A DNA stretch of 64,000 nucleotides from NCBI RefSeq assembly GCF_024195285.1, contig NZ_JALHBS010000104.1, positions 44,312 to 108,311 of the forward strand, read 5' to 3'. The DNA is from Aurantimonas marianensis. Lineage in GTDB: Bacteria > Pseudomonadota > Alphaproteobacteria > Rhizobiales > Rhizobiaceae. Below, piece after piece: positions 43,308 through 52,020 of this stretch. Positions within the stretch are counted from its first letter, which is position 1; each line of letters opens with the position of its first letter. The notes under the pieces are model-generated. The model ran no database searches. It saw only the letters and a list, made by a program, of their open reading frames with translations, and was not told where the DNA came from. The translations under genes were made by a program, and so were the position numbers.

Positions 43308-44528
43308 TTGCAGAGTTTTCCAACGGCGAAGGACGCCGCCCTGACGCTGCGCCCCGACGTGCCGGTCTATTGCTTCCGCCCCGATGTGCTGACCGCCGAC
43401 GCGAAGCGCTTCATGGCGGCGTTTCCCGGCGACACCGCCTATGCGGTCAAGACCAATGGCGAGCCGATGGTACTCGAAACCCTGAGCAAGGCGGGCATCA
43501 GGATCTTCGACGTCGCCTCGCCGGGCGAGTTCGCCGCCGTCGCCGCGGCCCAGCCCGACGCCGAGATGCTCTACATGCATCCGGTCAAGGCGCAGTCGGA
43601 CATCCGTCTGGCGCTGGAGACCTACGGCATCCGGGTGATGTCGCTCGATCATGAGGACGAGGTGGCCAAGATCCTCAGGATCGTCCGCGCCCTCGATCTC
43701 GACCCGGGCAGCATCACCCTGTTCGTGCGGCTGCAGACCAAGGGCAGCGCCGCCTACGAACTGTCGAAAAAGTTCGGCGCCGCGCCCGCCCACGCGGTCG
43801 AGCTTTTGCAGCGCTGTCACAAGATCGGCTTCAAGGTCGGCTTGTGCTTCCATGTCGGCTCGCAGATCGAGGACCCGGAGACATATGAGCGGGCGCTGGC
43901 CTCGGCCGACTGGGTGAGGAACCGCGCCGACGTGCCGCTGGCCGGCCTCGACGTCGGCGGCGGCTTTCCGGCCGAATATGGCCACGACCCGCGCCGGAAA
44001 AAGCGCGAGATGCCGGGGCAGGACGAGATCATGGCGCGGCTGCGCGCCGATCTCGTCGAACGGGCCTTCGACGATCTGCCGCTGGTCGCCGAGCCGGGGC
44101 GCGTGATCGTCGCGAGAGCCTTCTCGCTGATCGTCCGGGTGCTCTTGCGCAAGGGCAAGCGGCTCTACATCAATGACGGCATCTGGGCGTCGCTGTCGGA
44201 TTCATGGACCGGCAAGATCACTTTACCGGCGCGCTTCATCCCCGATCCGGCGCGGACGCGCCGCAATGGCGATCCGAAGAACATCCAGGCCTTCAAGGTC
44301 TGCGGCGCGACCTGCGACTCGGTCGACATCCTGTCGCGGCCGTTCTGGCTGCCGGAGACCGTCGACACCGGCGATTGGATCGAGATCGGCCATATCGGCG
44401 CCTATTCGCTGTCGCTGCGAACCCGCTTCAACGGCTTTTACCCGGACAGCTTCGTCGAAGTGACCACGCCCTTCGACGCCGGCGCCGCGGCGGAGGGCTA
44501 TGCGAGCCTGGAAACGATGGCGGATTGA
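43308..44528 (+). CDS. Ornithine/lysine-type PLP decarboxylase (fold III)
   Basis: About 406 residues of the alanine-racemase-fold decarboxylase group. The PLP Lys is in YAVKTNGEPMV. The SPGEFAAVAAAQP, HPVKAQSDIRLALETYGIRVMSLDHEDE, FHVGSQIEDPETYERAL and LDVGGGFPAEYG (phosphate-binding glycines) segments follow, then the substrate-contact motif CGATCDSVDIL with the partner-chain Cys. Substrate would be ornithine or lysine, giving putrescine or cadaverine. I used the TTG at 43308 with GGAGAG six bases upstream; the frame is open to 43257. It is divergent from the amidase gene. Confidence 0.87.
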   Translation: MQSFPTAKDAALTLRPDVPVYCFRPDVLTADAKRFMAAFPGDTAYAVKTNGEPMVLETLSKAGIRIFDVASPGEFAAVAAAQPDAEMLYMHPVKAQSDIRLALETYGIRVMSLDHEDEVAKILRIVRALDLDPGSITLFVRLQTKGSAAYELSKKFGAAPAHAVELLQRCHKIGFKVGLCFHVGSQIEDPETYERALASADWVRNRADVPLAGLDVGGGFPAEYGHDPRRKKREMPGQDEIMARLRADLVERAFDDLPLVAEPGRVIVARAFSLIVRVLLRKGKRLYINDGIWASLSDSWTGKITLPARFIPDPARTRRNGDPKNIQAFKVCGATCDSVDILSRPFWLPETVDTGDWIEIGHIGAYSLSLRTRFNGFYPDSFVEVTTPFDAGAAAEGYASLETMAD

Positions 44529-44601
44529 GGGAGGAGTAGAGTAAATCGGGCGCGGGCAGTTGGTTGCGATGACCGATGAGCCGCCCCGAATTCCGCCGTC
44601 C

Positions 44602-45048
44602 TCAATTGTTGATCGCGATGATCCGCCAGCGGGCGCTGCTGCAGGCGTTGTCGTCGCAGACGGCGGATAGCCACAATTCGCCGGCGCCGATCATGACGCC
44701 CTCGCTGTTGACCATCAGATCCCCGACATCCTGATTGGCGACGCGGGCCTGGGTATCCGGTGCGATCAGACTGTCGAAATTGTCGATCAGATCCTGCGCT
44801 TCGAGGACGTCGTAGACCTCGCCATTCGCACGGACGGTCAGCGGATAGGAGCCGAATTCCGCCACCGTCGCCGCGTCGCCGTCGGCCATCGCCTGCTGCA
44901 GCACGTCGAACGCGGCGCTGAAGCCATCGGCATCGCCGTGCAGCGCTTCGATCTGGCCGAGGACGTCCTTGGCCGGTTGAGCCATGGCCGGTAGCGGGAC
45001 GAGAAGGCCGCATGTCAGCAGAACGATAACGGACGGAAGTCGGAACAT
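44602..45048 (-). CDS. Secreted protein of unknown function
   Basis: A 148-residue protein with a signal peptide (MFRLPSVIVLLTCGLLVPLP, cleaved after AMA). The mature part has DVLQQAMADGDAATVAEFGSYPLTVRANGEVYDVLEAQDLIDNF, an SnoaL/NTF2-like stretch. The ending QDVGDLMVNSEGVMIGAGELWLSAVCDDNACSSARWRIIAINN has two cysteines that may form a disulfide. This suggests a periplasmic NTF2-like fold. First of three small secreted-protein genes on the minus strand; function unknown. Confidence 0.72.
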   Translation of the reverse strand: MFRLPSVIVLLTCGLLVPLPAMAQPAKDVLGQIEALHGDADGFSAAFDVLQQAMADGDAATVAEFGSYPLTVRANGEVYDVLEAQDLIDNFDSLIAPDTQARVANQDVGDLMVNSEGVMIGAGELWLSAVCDDNACSSARWRIIAINN

Positions 45049-45136
45049 GGATGAGTACCGTCGTTTGGGAAAGGTCGAAACGGGAGGGCAGCGTCACCAT
45101 CTGTGACCGGCCCTCCCATCGTCATGCTTCGCGGCT

Positions 45137-45496
45137 TTACTGCGGCGTCCATTCCTCGGTGCCGAGTCCCTTGGCGCCGAGATACGTCCACACGCCCTTC
45201 CACTTCCCGTCCTCGGAGAACATCAGCGCGACGCCGGTGTCGTCCTCTTGGGCGTAGCCGATCGCCAGCACCTCGTCGTCGCCGATGGCGCTGCCGGAGA
45301 CCTTGCTGTCGTCGTTCAGCGTGTAGGTCAGCGCAAAGACGTCACCGACCTTGGACACAAGCACGCTCGCGCTGTAGGTCGTGCCATCCGGGTTGACGCC
45401 GCTGATGTCGTAATTGCCGGACGGGTCGGCGACGGAAGGACCGGCGACGCCGATGCCGGCAATGGCGACCAGGGCCGCTAAAAGCGCTGTTTTCAT
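45137..45496 (-). CDS. Small secreted beta-rich protein
   Basis: A 119-residue protein with a clear signal peptide (MKTALLAALVAIAGIGVAG, cleaved near SVA). The mature part, GNYDISGVNPDGTTYSASVLVSK...YAQEDDTGVALMFSEDG...WKGVWTYLGAKGLGTEEWTP, matches a family I have met in Hyphomicrobiales, sometimes labelled fibronectin-binding; the label is not proven. It is all beta by appearance and has no cysteines. GGGAGAGAGTTC precedes the ATG. The gene lies 17 bases after the next one upstream (45514-45855), so the two are likely cotranscribed. Confidence 0.75.
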   Translation of the reverse strand: MKTALLAALVAIAGIGVAGPSVADPSGNYDISGVNPDGTTYSASVLVSKVGDVFALTYTLNDDSKVSGSAIGDDEVLAIGYAQEDDTGVALMFSEDGKWKGVWTYLGAKGLGTEEWTPQ

Positions 45497-45513
45497 GAAC
45501 TCTCTCCCTTTGC

Positions 45514-45855
45514 TCAATCGGTGAAGTCGAACCGCGGAATCGCGCGGACATCGATTTTGGTCATGACTGCGCCGGACCCGTCCGCGAACGTCGCATCGAA
45601 GTCGAAGACGCAATAGCCGCAGCCGTCATCGATGGTCACGTCGATCGCTCCATCGACCGCCGGCACGTCGACGCCGAGAATGTCCTCTTCCCAGTTGTTC
45701 GTACCGGTGTTCGACGTGAAGAACGCGATCATCGCGTGGCTGCTGGCGTGGGTGATGGTGACGTCGCGATTTTCGGCGGAGGCAACGCTCGCGAGCGACA
45801 CGATGAGAGCCACTGCGAGGGGCAGGCAAGAGAGTGACGAAAGCGAACCCGACAT
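45514..45855 (-). CDS. Small secreted protein with NWEEDILG motif
   Basis: A 113-residue protein with a signal peptide (SLSCLPLAVALIVSLASVASA). It contains TITHASSHAMIAFFTSNTGTNNWEEDILGVDVPAVDGAIDVTIDDGCGYCVFDFDATFADG. The W-E-E-D-I-L-G block and the C-G-Y-C-x-F-D strand match a family of short periplasmic proteins that I recall as often mislabelled argininosuccinate lyase in databases. No function is known to me. The ATG at 45855 was picked because the signal peptide follows it; the frame is open 12 codons further. Confidence 0.7.
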   Translation of the reverse strand: MSGSLSSLSCLPLAVALIVSLASVASAENRDVTITHASSHAMIAFFTSNTGTNNWEEDILGVDVPAVDGAIDVTIDDGCGYCVFDFDATFADGSGAVMTKIDVRAIPRFDFTD

Positions 45856-46131
45856 CAGGCAGTCCTTGCTGAAGGTGAAGACGGGAAGCATCCCGATCGC
45901 AAGAAGGCCTTGCCGTCGACGCGACAGACGATTTTTATCCCGTCGCTGAGAATCCGAATATATCTATCTGTCCAGACTTCTTGGCTGCCGGTCCGGCCGT
46001 GTCGGCAAAAATTTGCGGCGATGCTCGCAAACCGATGGCGACGCCTGCGATACCTGCTAGAATGGAAAAGCCGTTGGGCTCGATGTTACCGACGGCTTCT
46101 CGTTGGGTGTGTTTCGTCATCTCTCGCAGAA

Positions 46132-47100
46132 ATGAAGATGATCGCGGATCTTGTCTCGCCAGCGGCAGACGCTCTTCCCCCGCTCGACATTATCGCCGGG
46201 GCATCGGTCGATCGGTCCGCGATCTATCGGGCGCTGCTTGGCGAGATCGCCGACACCATCGTTGCGGGCCCGGAGTCGTTCGCGCAGGTGGAAACGCAAC
46301 GGTTGGGGCCGCTCGTTCTGTATGAATGCCGGCTTCATGACATGAGCCACGAGCGCCACGCGCCGTCCTCCAACGCCAACGGATCCGTATTTCTTCAGTT
46401 GGCCGTTTCCGGAACGCTGCGGGTCGAACTGCCGGACCGCCCGATCGAAATCCGCGAGGGCGAAATCGCCCTGTTCAATACCGGTCGGCCGCTGCGCATG
46501 TCGGCTGACCGCATCCATCTCATGACAGTTCGCCTGACGCCTGCGTTCATCGAAGCGGCGGCGCCCTGGGCGGGCGACCCGCATGGAACCGTAATCGACG
46601 CAGCGCGGGCCGGCCTGCTCGCCGCCGTTATGGTCGCGCTCATGCGACACGCCCATGCCATTCCAGCCGCCGGGGCTGCCGGGGCGGTTCGTGCTTTCGG
46701 CGAACTCCTGGCGATCGCTCTGCAGGCGCCGACGGCGGCTTTTGATGGCGACGCGCCGGGCGGCAAGAAACTCGCGAGGGCACGCGCGCTGGTGGAAGCC
46801 AAGCTGACGGTGAAACACCTCAGCCCGACCATGATCGCAGCTGAATCCGGCCTCTCGCGCTCGGTCCTCTACGAACTTTTCAAACCGCTGGGCGGTGTGT
46901 CGCATTATGTGCAGGCGCGGCGCGCGGCCCGCTTGCATGCGCTGCTCAGCAATCCGGGGGACGCGCGAAGTATCGCCGAACTCGCCTTCGAGGCGGGCTT
47001 CGCCTCGGACAGCCACGCCAGCCGAACGTTTCGCGATCTGTTCGGCGTGTCGCCGGGCCGTTTTCGCCGCGACCTCTTCCTCGTGGCGGGGCAAGCATAA
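46132..47100 (+). CDS. AraC-family transcriptional regulator
   Basis: A 322-residue regulator. An AraC-binding-like N-terminal domain (LPDRPIEIREGEIALFNTGRPLRM near residue 105) precedes the C-terminal HTH pair: LSPTMIAAESGLSRSVLYELFKPLGGVSHYVQARRAARLHALLSNPG and SIAELAFEAGFASDSHASRTFRDLFGVSPGRFRRDL, the second helix-turn-helix signature. It is divergent from the three secreted-protein genes and may control them. I used the ATG at 46132 at the start of the AraC-type sequence (no good ribosome site); the frame remains open upstream to 45910 without family likeness. Confidence 0.87.
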   Translation: MKMIADLVSPAADALPPLDIIAGASVDRSAIYRALLGEIADTIVAGPESFAQVETQRLGPLVLYECRLHDMSHERHAPSSNANGSVFLQLAVSGTLRVELPDRPIEIREGEIALFNTGRPLRMSADRIHLMTVRLTPAFIEAAAPWAGDPHGTVIDAARAGLLAAVMVALMRHAHAIPAAGAAGAVRAFGELLAIALQAPTAAFDGDAPGGKKLARARALVEAKLTVKHLSPTMIAAESGLSRSVLYELFKPLGGVSHYVQARRAARLHALLSNPGDARSIAELAFEAGFASDSHASRTFRDLFGVSPGRFRRDLFLVAGQA

Positions 47101-47228
47101 CCGGGCGCCGCGTGGCGTCGAGCGACCGCCGCTTAAAAGGACCTTCCGGCCGGGCGGGCACGGTGGGGCTCGGCGCAATCCTGGACCTGTTTGTCACAGC
47201 CCGACCGCGACCGACGCAAGGATTGACC

Positions 47229-47290
47229 ATGGCGTTGCCCCGCGATTTTCCCGATCTGCCGCCCGTGAGGGCGCTCGGGGCGATGCTCGC
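47229..47290 (+). pseudogene. 5' fragment of a membrane methyltransferase gene
   Basis: Starting at an ATG at 47229, about 20 codons (MALPRDFPDLPPVRALGAML, then Ala-Ala) closely match the first codons of the complete gene at 49777-50232 (MTIHRDFPDLPPVWALGAIL). The match then stops abruptly near 47290, where a dispersed repeat begins. What remains has no methyltransferase domain. It is a truncated copy, probably left after a rearrangement at the repeat. Confidence 0.7.
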
Positions 47291-47408
47291 CGCCGGCCCA
47301 GGGAACGGGCGCGAAAGATCACCGGGATCGTTCGTTGGGCCAAGGAAAGGAATCCCTGGCGAACGGTGTCCGCCACGGAGCTTCTTCCGGAGAGGCCCGG
47401 ACGGGCTT
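47291..47408 (+). repeat. Second dispersed repeat family, copy A
   Basis: About 118 bases that align with 63204-63326. They share CGCCGGCCCA, GGAACGGGCGCGAA, the identical block GATCACCGGGATCGTTCGTT followed by GGGCCAAGG, then ATCCCTGGCG, GGTGTCCGC, CTTCTTCCGGAGA and GGCCCGG. It begins exactly where the truncated methyltransferase gene copy breaks off. Its 3' end merges with an intrinsic terminator. Confidence 0.75.
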
Positions 47409-47412
47409 TTTT
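47395..47412 (+). terminator. Intrinsic terminator at the end of repeat copy A
   Basis: GCCC (47395-47398) pairs with GGGC (47403-47406) around GGAC, and is followed by six T's (47407-47412). The stem can be extended by G-C pairs if the loop is tighter. The nearest plus-strand gene upstream is the AraC regulator ending at 47100. The second repeat copy lacks the T run. Confidence 0.55.
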
Positions 47413-47434
47413 GCCCACTCCGCCCTGTCCTTCT

Positions 47435-48535
47435 TCAGCGCGGCGCGAGGGTTGCGATGAGTTGGTTCGCCACCTCGGCCATCGCTATCGAGGCGGAGAA
47501 GTTGAACTGGTTGATCGACATGAAAACGCCGACGCCCCTGGTCGGCGCAAAGGCGATGTAGCTGAACACGCCGTTGGCGCCGCCCGCCTTCTGGAGGATC
47601 AGCGGGCGGTCGTCCTGTGGCATCATGACGACCCAGCCGAGACCCATCGCGTCCATATGGCCCGATTCGTCCATGCCGTAGACTGGATCGAGGCCGTCGC
47701 GAACGAGATAGGCGGCGTGACTCAGCGTTCGGGCCTCCATCCCGTCGCCGAAGCGGTCGAGATTCCATTCGAGATACCGGATCATGTCGTTCGCCGTGGT
47801 GTGGAGGGCGGACGCGCCGAACCGGTTGGGTATCGGCTCGCCCGGGTCCATTTCCCCGCCGTTCCAGTCATAGCCGGTCATCACGTTGTCGCCGTCCGGC
47901 CGCTCGTAGCCTGTCGCATCCAGCCCGAGCGGATCGAGCACGGTTTCCCGCAAAAGGTCGCGGTAGGGCCGGTCCGCGGCGCCGGACAGCGCCATCGCCA
48001 AAAGGTCGAAGCCGATGTTGGAATAAAGGATGCCGGTTCCCGGCGTGAAAAGCAGGGGATCGCCGCCGAGGGTCCCGGCGAAGGAGGCGTCGCTGTATTT
48101 CTCCGCGCCGTCGACCGGCTTCAGCTCCCGGCCGAGACCGCTCGAATGGGTGGCGAGGTCGACGAGGCGGATCGGGTGCTCACGCTCCGGCAATGTCTCG
48201 ACGACGCCCACATTCGGTCCGGCCGCGTCGGTCAGATCCACCGTGCCGGCGGCGGCGAGATGGGCGAGCGTCAGTCCGGTGAAGGTCTTGGTGATCGACC
48301 CGACGCCGATGCGCGTGTCGCCGTCGGGCTCTTGGCCCGAGCCCTTGGCGGTCTCCCCGAAGCCGAACACGGCGCTTTCGCCGCCCCGGACCGCCGCGAT
48401 GACCAGCCCCGGCACGGCTGTATCGAGGTGGAAGATCTGGCCGGTGAAGCTGACCGCGTCGTCCAGCAGCGGGTCCTCTGCGTAGGCGGGGAGAGCGGCG
48501 GCGCAAACGGCGATCGCGGCAAGCAGAAGACGCAT
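47435..48535 (-). CDS. Serine beta-lactamase-fold hydrolase, secreted
   Basis: A 366-residue class C beta-lactamase/D,D-peptidase-fold protein with a signal peptide (MRLLLAAIAVCAAALPAYA). The nucleophile motif S-x-x-K is GVGSITKTFTGLTLAHL (near residue 80). The Y-x-N motif is ILYSNIGFDLLAMALSG (near 170), and GLGRELKPVDGAEKY and FGASALHTTANDMIRYLEWNL follow. The third K-T-G-like motif reads QKAGGANGVFSYIAF (H/K-x-G form). Function may be peptidase, esterase or weak beta-lactamase. No ampR-like gene is adjacent. Confidence 0.9.
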   Translation of the reverse strand: MRLLLAAIAVCAAALPAYAEDPLLDDAVSFTGQIFHLDTAVPGLVIAAVRGGESAVFGFGETAKGSGQEPDGDTRIGVGSITKTFTGLTLAHLAAAGTVDLTDAAGPNVGVVETLPEREHPIRLVDLATHSSGLGRELKPVDGAEKYSDASFAGTLGGDPLLFTPGTGILYSNIGFDLLAMALSGAADRPYRDLLRETVLDPLGLDATGYERPDGDNVMTGYDWNGGEMDPGEPIPNRFGASALHTTANDMIRYLEWNLDRFGDGMEARTLSHAAYLVRDGLDPVYGMDESGHMDAMGLGWVVMMPQDDRPLILQKAGGANGVFSYIAFAPTRGVGVFMSINQFNFSASIAMAEVANQLIATLAPR

Positions 48536-48629
48536 CCGGAATTCCTTCAGTTCCTGGCGCCCGATGGGGCGGGCCACTTTGAATGGTTCGGGATCAATCG
48601 TGGCGGATGACCGGCTGGCGTTGTCCGGC

Positions 48630-49637
48630 TCACCCCTTGTAACGCTCCACGATCTCGACCCGCCGGTTCTTTGCCCGGCCGTCCTCGGTGCGGTTGCTGG
48701 CGACCGGCGAGACCGGGCCGGCGCCGGCCGGCTGCAGGCGTGTCGCGGCGATGCCGTAATCGCGCGCCAGCGCGTCGACGACCGCCTGGGCGCGGCGCTG
48801 CGACAGCGACAGATTGTAGTCGAATCCGCCTTCGCCGTCGGTGTGGCCGACAATCAGGACGGCGAGTTCGGGATTGTCGGTCAGGAGCTTGCCGAGCTCG
48901 TCGATCTGCGGCTTTGAGTCCGGCGTGATGTCCGCCTTGTCGAAATCGAAATTGATGCCGTAGACGGCGATCTTGCCGTCCTTGGCGATCGCCGATTCCA
49001 TCGCGCTCGCCTCGACCAGCACGATCTGGTCGGTCTGCATCGGCTCGCCCTCGACGATCGTCATCGCGACATGCGGGGTCAGCGATCGGGTGTTGCTAGC
49101 GCGGGTCTCGACGCCGAGGAGCCCCACCGTCACCTGACCGGCCGGGTCGTCCTTGCGGGCCAATGTGTAGAGAGTGCTGTCCCATGTGCTCGGCATGCCG
49201 ATGCCGCCGCGCGCCGCGTCCCAGAGCGGGGCCACCGAGGACGTGTTCGGCGCGCATTCCTTCTTGCCTCGGCAGGAAAACAGGATCTCGAAGCCGTCGT
49301 CTTTCAGTGCCTTTTCGTAATTGCGCATCACCTCCAGGATCGAGCGGTCGGCGGGACCCTCGTAGCGGATCGAGGTCAGCTTGCCGGCCAGCTCGGTCTG
49401 GAAGGAATCCGGCGCCTCCCGGTAATTGCGCGGTGGCGTCGCGTCCGGCAGCGTCAGTTCCTCATACGCCTTGGTCTCGTGGAATGTGATCACCGAACCC
49501 TGGTAGCGGCCGACCAGCGGGTGGTCGGTGGCACCCGCGATATCCTCCTGGGCGAGCGCGGGACCGGCGGGCATGGTGATTGCCAGCATCGCGATGGAGA
49601 CGAACAGCGACAGTCCCAGGCCGGTCGCGCGTTGCAT
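48630..49637 (-). CDS. OmpA-family peptidoglycan-binding protein
   Basis: A 335-residue exported protein: signal peptide (LFVSIAMLAITMPAGPALA), a long N-terminal region without clear family (YRGSV-like repeats absent; DRSILEVMRNYEKALKDDGFEILFSCRGKKECAP with two Cys), and an OmpA-like domain in the last ~110 residues. The latter has NFDFDKADITPDSKPQIDELGKLLTDNPELAVLIVGHTDGEGGFDYNLSLSQRRAQAVVDAL, with the diaminopimelate-contacting Asp and Arg in place. The N-terminal part resembles the DUF4892-like region of OmpA proteins. It ties the outer envelope to the cell wall. GGAGGG before the ATG fixes the start. Confidence 0.88.
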   Translation of the reverse strand: MQRATGLGLSLFVSIAMLAITMPAGPALAQEDIAGATDHPLVGRYQGSVITFHETKAYEELTLPDATPPRNYREAPDSFQTELAGKLTSIRYEGPADRSILEVMRNYEKALKDDGFEILFSCRGKKECAPNTSSVAPLWDAARGGIGMPSTWDSTLYTLARKDDPAGQVTVGLLGVETRASNTRSLTPHVAMTIVEGEPMQTDQIVLVEASAMESAIAKDGKIAVYGINFDFDKADITPDSKPQIDELGKLLTDNPELAVLIVGHTDGEGGFDYNLSLSQRRAQAVVDALARDYGIAATRLQPAGAGPVSPVASNRTEDGRAKNRRVEIVERYKG

Positions 49638-49776
49638 GGCGGTCCCTCCAAAGCTCACCGTGAGATCGGATGATACACCGACCAAACGTTGCGGCAAGAT
49701 CGCGGCCGCGGGAGGGTGGCACAGGCCCGCTGACGCGACCTATGTTGGCTTAAGATCCTCCACCAAAGGAGCCGTC

Positions 49777-50232
49777 ATGACGATACACCGCGACTTTCCC
49801 GATCTGCCGCCGGTCTGGGCGCTGGGAGCGATCCTCGCCGAATGGCTCGTCGCTTCGTGGCTGCCGCTGTGGCGCTTCGCCGCGCCGGCGACGACGGCGA
49901 TCGGTATCGCGCTTTTCCTCGGCGGCATCGCCGTCATCCTGTGGTCGGCGCTGTGGTTCTGGCGCAAGCGGACGCCGATCGAGCCGCGCAATGTGCCGAA
50001 AGCGCTGATCGTCGAGGGGCCGTATCGGCTCAACCGCAACCCGATCTACACCGGCATGACGCTGGCCCTCTTCGGCGCGGCGCTCTGGTTCGGGGCGCTG
50101 TCGGCGCTGATCGTCGCGGCGGTCTTCCCGTTCGTCATCACCCACCGCTTCATCATGGGCGAGGAAGCGGGGCTCCGGCAAACTTTCGGGACAGAGGCGG
50201 AGGCCTACTTCCGCCGCACCCGCCGCTGGTGA
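49777..50232 (+). CDS. Isoprenylcysteine methyltransferase-like membrane methyltransferase
   Basis: A 151-residue membrane protein with about four helices. The C-terminal half carries the ICMT/PEMT signature LIVEGPYRLNRNPIYTGMTLALFGAALWFG, then HRFIMGEEAGLRQTFGTEAEAYFRRTRRW, where the E-E and R-x-P-x-Y pieces bind SAM. These enzymes methylate lipid or small-molecule substrates in the inner membrane. AAAGGAGCCGTC precedes the ATG. A truncated copy of its first ~20 codons occurs at 47229. Convergent with chrA, seven bases apart. Confidence 0.88.
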   Translation: MTIHRDFPDLPPVWALGAILAEWLVASWLPLWRFAAPATTAIGIALFLGGIAVILWSALWFWRKRTPIEPRNVPKALIVEGPYRLNRNPIYTGMTLALFGAALWFGALSALIVAAVFPFVITHRFIMGEEAGLRQTFGTEAEAYFRRTRRW

Positions 50233-50239
50233 GCCGGTG

Positions 50240-51499
50240 TCACAGGCCCGTCAGCGCGATGCCGCCAAGGGCCGAGACCACCACCACGATCCACGGCGGC
50301 GCCTTCCAGGCCATCAGCAGCGCGAAGCCCAGAAGCGCGAGTGCGAAGTCGGCGGGTGCGCCGATGGCGCTGGTAAAGACCGGATCGTAGAGCGCCGCGC
50401 CGAGAATGCCGACGACGGCGGCGTTGGCGCCGCGCATCGCCGCCTGCGCGAAGGGTCGGCGGCGAAACGCGTCCCAGAACGGCAGCAGCCCGATGACGAG
50501 CAGCAATCCCGGCAGGAAGATCGCGACCAGCCCGATCGCCGCGCCAGCGATCCCGTTCGGCTCCGGTGTGACGATCGCGCCGAGATAGGCGGCGAAGGTG
50601 AAAAGCGGTCCGGGCACGGCCTGCGCCGCGCCATAGCCCGCCAGAAAGGCGTCGGCGCTGGCCCAGTCGGGCGCGACCACCGAGGCTTCGAGCAGCGGCA
50701 GCACGACATGGCCGCCGCCGAAGACCAGCGCGCCGGCCCGGTAGAAGGCGTTAAACAGGGCCAGCGCCCCGGACGGCTGGGCGGCGGCGAATAACGGCCC
50801 GAGGACGAGCAGGATCGCGAACAGCGCCAGCGCCGCGATGCCGACGCCGCGCGAGATCGGAATGGCGATGTGCGTCGCTTGCGGGGCGGGGCCGTCCCGG
50901 CAAAGGACCAGACCGCCCAGCACCCCGCCGACGATCGCCGCGATCTGCCCGAGCGGGCCGGCGAGGAAGACGACGATCAGGACGGCCGCGACGGCGATAC
51001 TCGCGCGGATGCGGTCCGGCGTCAGCGCCTTGGTCATGCCGAGGACGGCCTGCGCGACGACGGCGACGGCGACGATCTTCAGCCCGTGGACGATGCCGGC
51101 GCCGACGCCGCTGTCGAAGGCGTCCGCGCCATAGGCGAAGAGGAGGAGCAGGACGGCCGAGGGGAGCGTGAAGGCGGTCCAGGCAGCCAGCGCTCCGAGC
51201 GGTCCGGCGCGCATCAGCCCAAGCGCGAAGCCGGTCTGGCTCGACGCCGGGCCGGGCAGGAACTGGCAGAGCGCCACCAGATCGGCATAGCCGGCCTCGT
51301 CCAGCCATTTGCGCCGCGTCACCAGCTCGTCGCGAAAATAGCCGAGATGAGCGATCGGTCCGCCGAAGGAGGTCAGCCCGAGCTTGAGGAAGGCGCCGAA
51401 GACCTCGCCGGGAGTGCCGTCAGGGGCAGGGGGCGCGGTTACGCCCGCGCCATCCTCAGAAATCCCGCTACCAGCGTTCGAACCTTCGATTTCCCTCAC
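50240..51499 (-). CDS. chrA: Chromate transporter, long two-domain ChrA
   Basis: About 419 residues with two homologous halves, as in long-chain ChrA. Each half starts with its own signature: FGAFLKLGLTSFGGPIAHLGYFRDELV near residue 35 and FNAFYRAGALVFGGGHVVLPLLEASVVAPDWASADAFLAGYGAAQAVPGPLFTFAAYLG near 230. Each half has about six membrane helices, and LCQFLPGPASSQTGFALGLMRAG is the first-half loop motif. ChrA exports chromate. The start is uncertain: GTG at 51499 is used, a later start inside the unstructured first 25 residues is possible. The DUF4112 gene is upstream on the same strand. Confidence 0.9.
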   Translation of the reverse strand: MREIEGSNAGSGISEDGAGVTAPPAPDGTPGEVFGAFLKLGLTSFGGPIAHLGYFRDELVTRRKWLDEAGYADLVALCQFLPGPASSQTGFALGLMRAGPLGALAAWTAFTLPSAVLLLLFAYGADAFDSGVGAGIVHGLKIVAVAVVAQAVLGMTKALTPDRIRASIAVAAVLIVVFLAGPLGQIAAIVGGVLGGLVLCRDGPAPQATHIAIPISRGVGIAALALFAILLVLGPLFAAAQPSGALALFNAFYRAGALVFGGGHVVLPLLEASVVAPDWASADAFLAGYGAAQAVPGPLFTFAAYLGAIVTPEPNGIAGAAIGLVAIFLPGLLLVIGLLPFWDAFRRRPFAQAAMRGANAAVVGILGAALYDPVFTSAIGAPADFALALLGFALLMAWKAPPWIVVVVSALGGIALTGL

Positions 51500-51591
51500 G
51501 CCATGTTCCCGCCGCGGCCTGTCCACTTGTCGGCGGACGATGCCACGCGCCGAGGACGTTGCGAAGCCTGCCCCGTGCTCGCCGCCGCTGG

Positions 51592-52020
51592 CTAACCCCG
51601 TTTCGGCGTGATGTCCTTCATCGCCTCCGGGTCGATGTCGCCCTGCGCCGACAGGTCGCCCTCGCCGAAATGGTCCAGGATCATGTCGAGGTTGCGCCGG
51701 TGCGCCTTGAACACGACGTCGAACACGTCGCCGACCAGCGGCACCGAGCCGACGGCGAAGTCGACGCCGAGATTGCCGGCCATCTTGACGAGCTTGTGCG
51801 TCGGCAGGCCGAGCCGGCGCGCCTCGTTGATGATGTAGACCCCGATCAGGCCGCCGGCGGCGTCGCCGACGCCGGGGATTAGCCCCATGATCGAATCGCC
51901 GCCGAAGCGGATGCCGGTGCCGGGAATGCGGATCGCCGTGTCCATCAGCCGCGCGACACGGGCGACCCGCTTGAGGCGGCGGCGATGATCGGCCAGTTGC
52001 GTCGGGTCGGCGGTCGGCAT
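51592..52020 (-). CDS. DUF4112 protein
   Basis: A 142-residue protein fitting DUF4112. RLKRVARVARLMDTAIRIPGTGIRFGGDSIMGLIPGVGDAAGGLIGVYIINEARRLGLPTHKLVKMAGNLGVDFAVGSVPLVGDVFDVVFKAHRRNL contains the family's two I/V-P-G/L-V-G-D blocks and two short hydrophobic stretches that may dip into the membrane. Function unknown. GAGGAACCGCCC precedes the ATG at 52020. It lies upstream of chrA on the same strand. Confidence 0.9.
   Translation of the reverse strand: MPTADPTQLADHRRRLKRVARVARLMDTAIRIPGTGIRFGGDSIMGLIPGVGDAAGGLIGVYIINEARRLGLPTHKLVKMAGNLGVDFAVGSVPLVGDVFDVVFKAHRRNLDMILDHFGEGDLSAQGDIDPEAMKDITPKRG

Noticed and set aside
43121..43985. N-terminal extension of the amidase frame
   Set aside because: The extra ~288 codons lie antisense over the PLP decarboxylase gene and lack family likeness; the amidase fold starts at the ATG at 43121.
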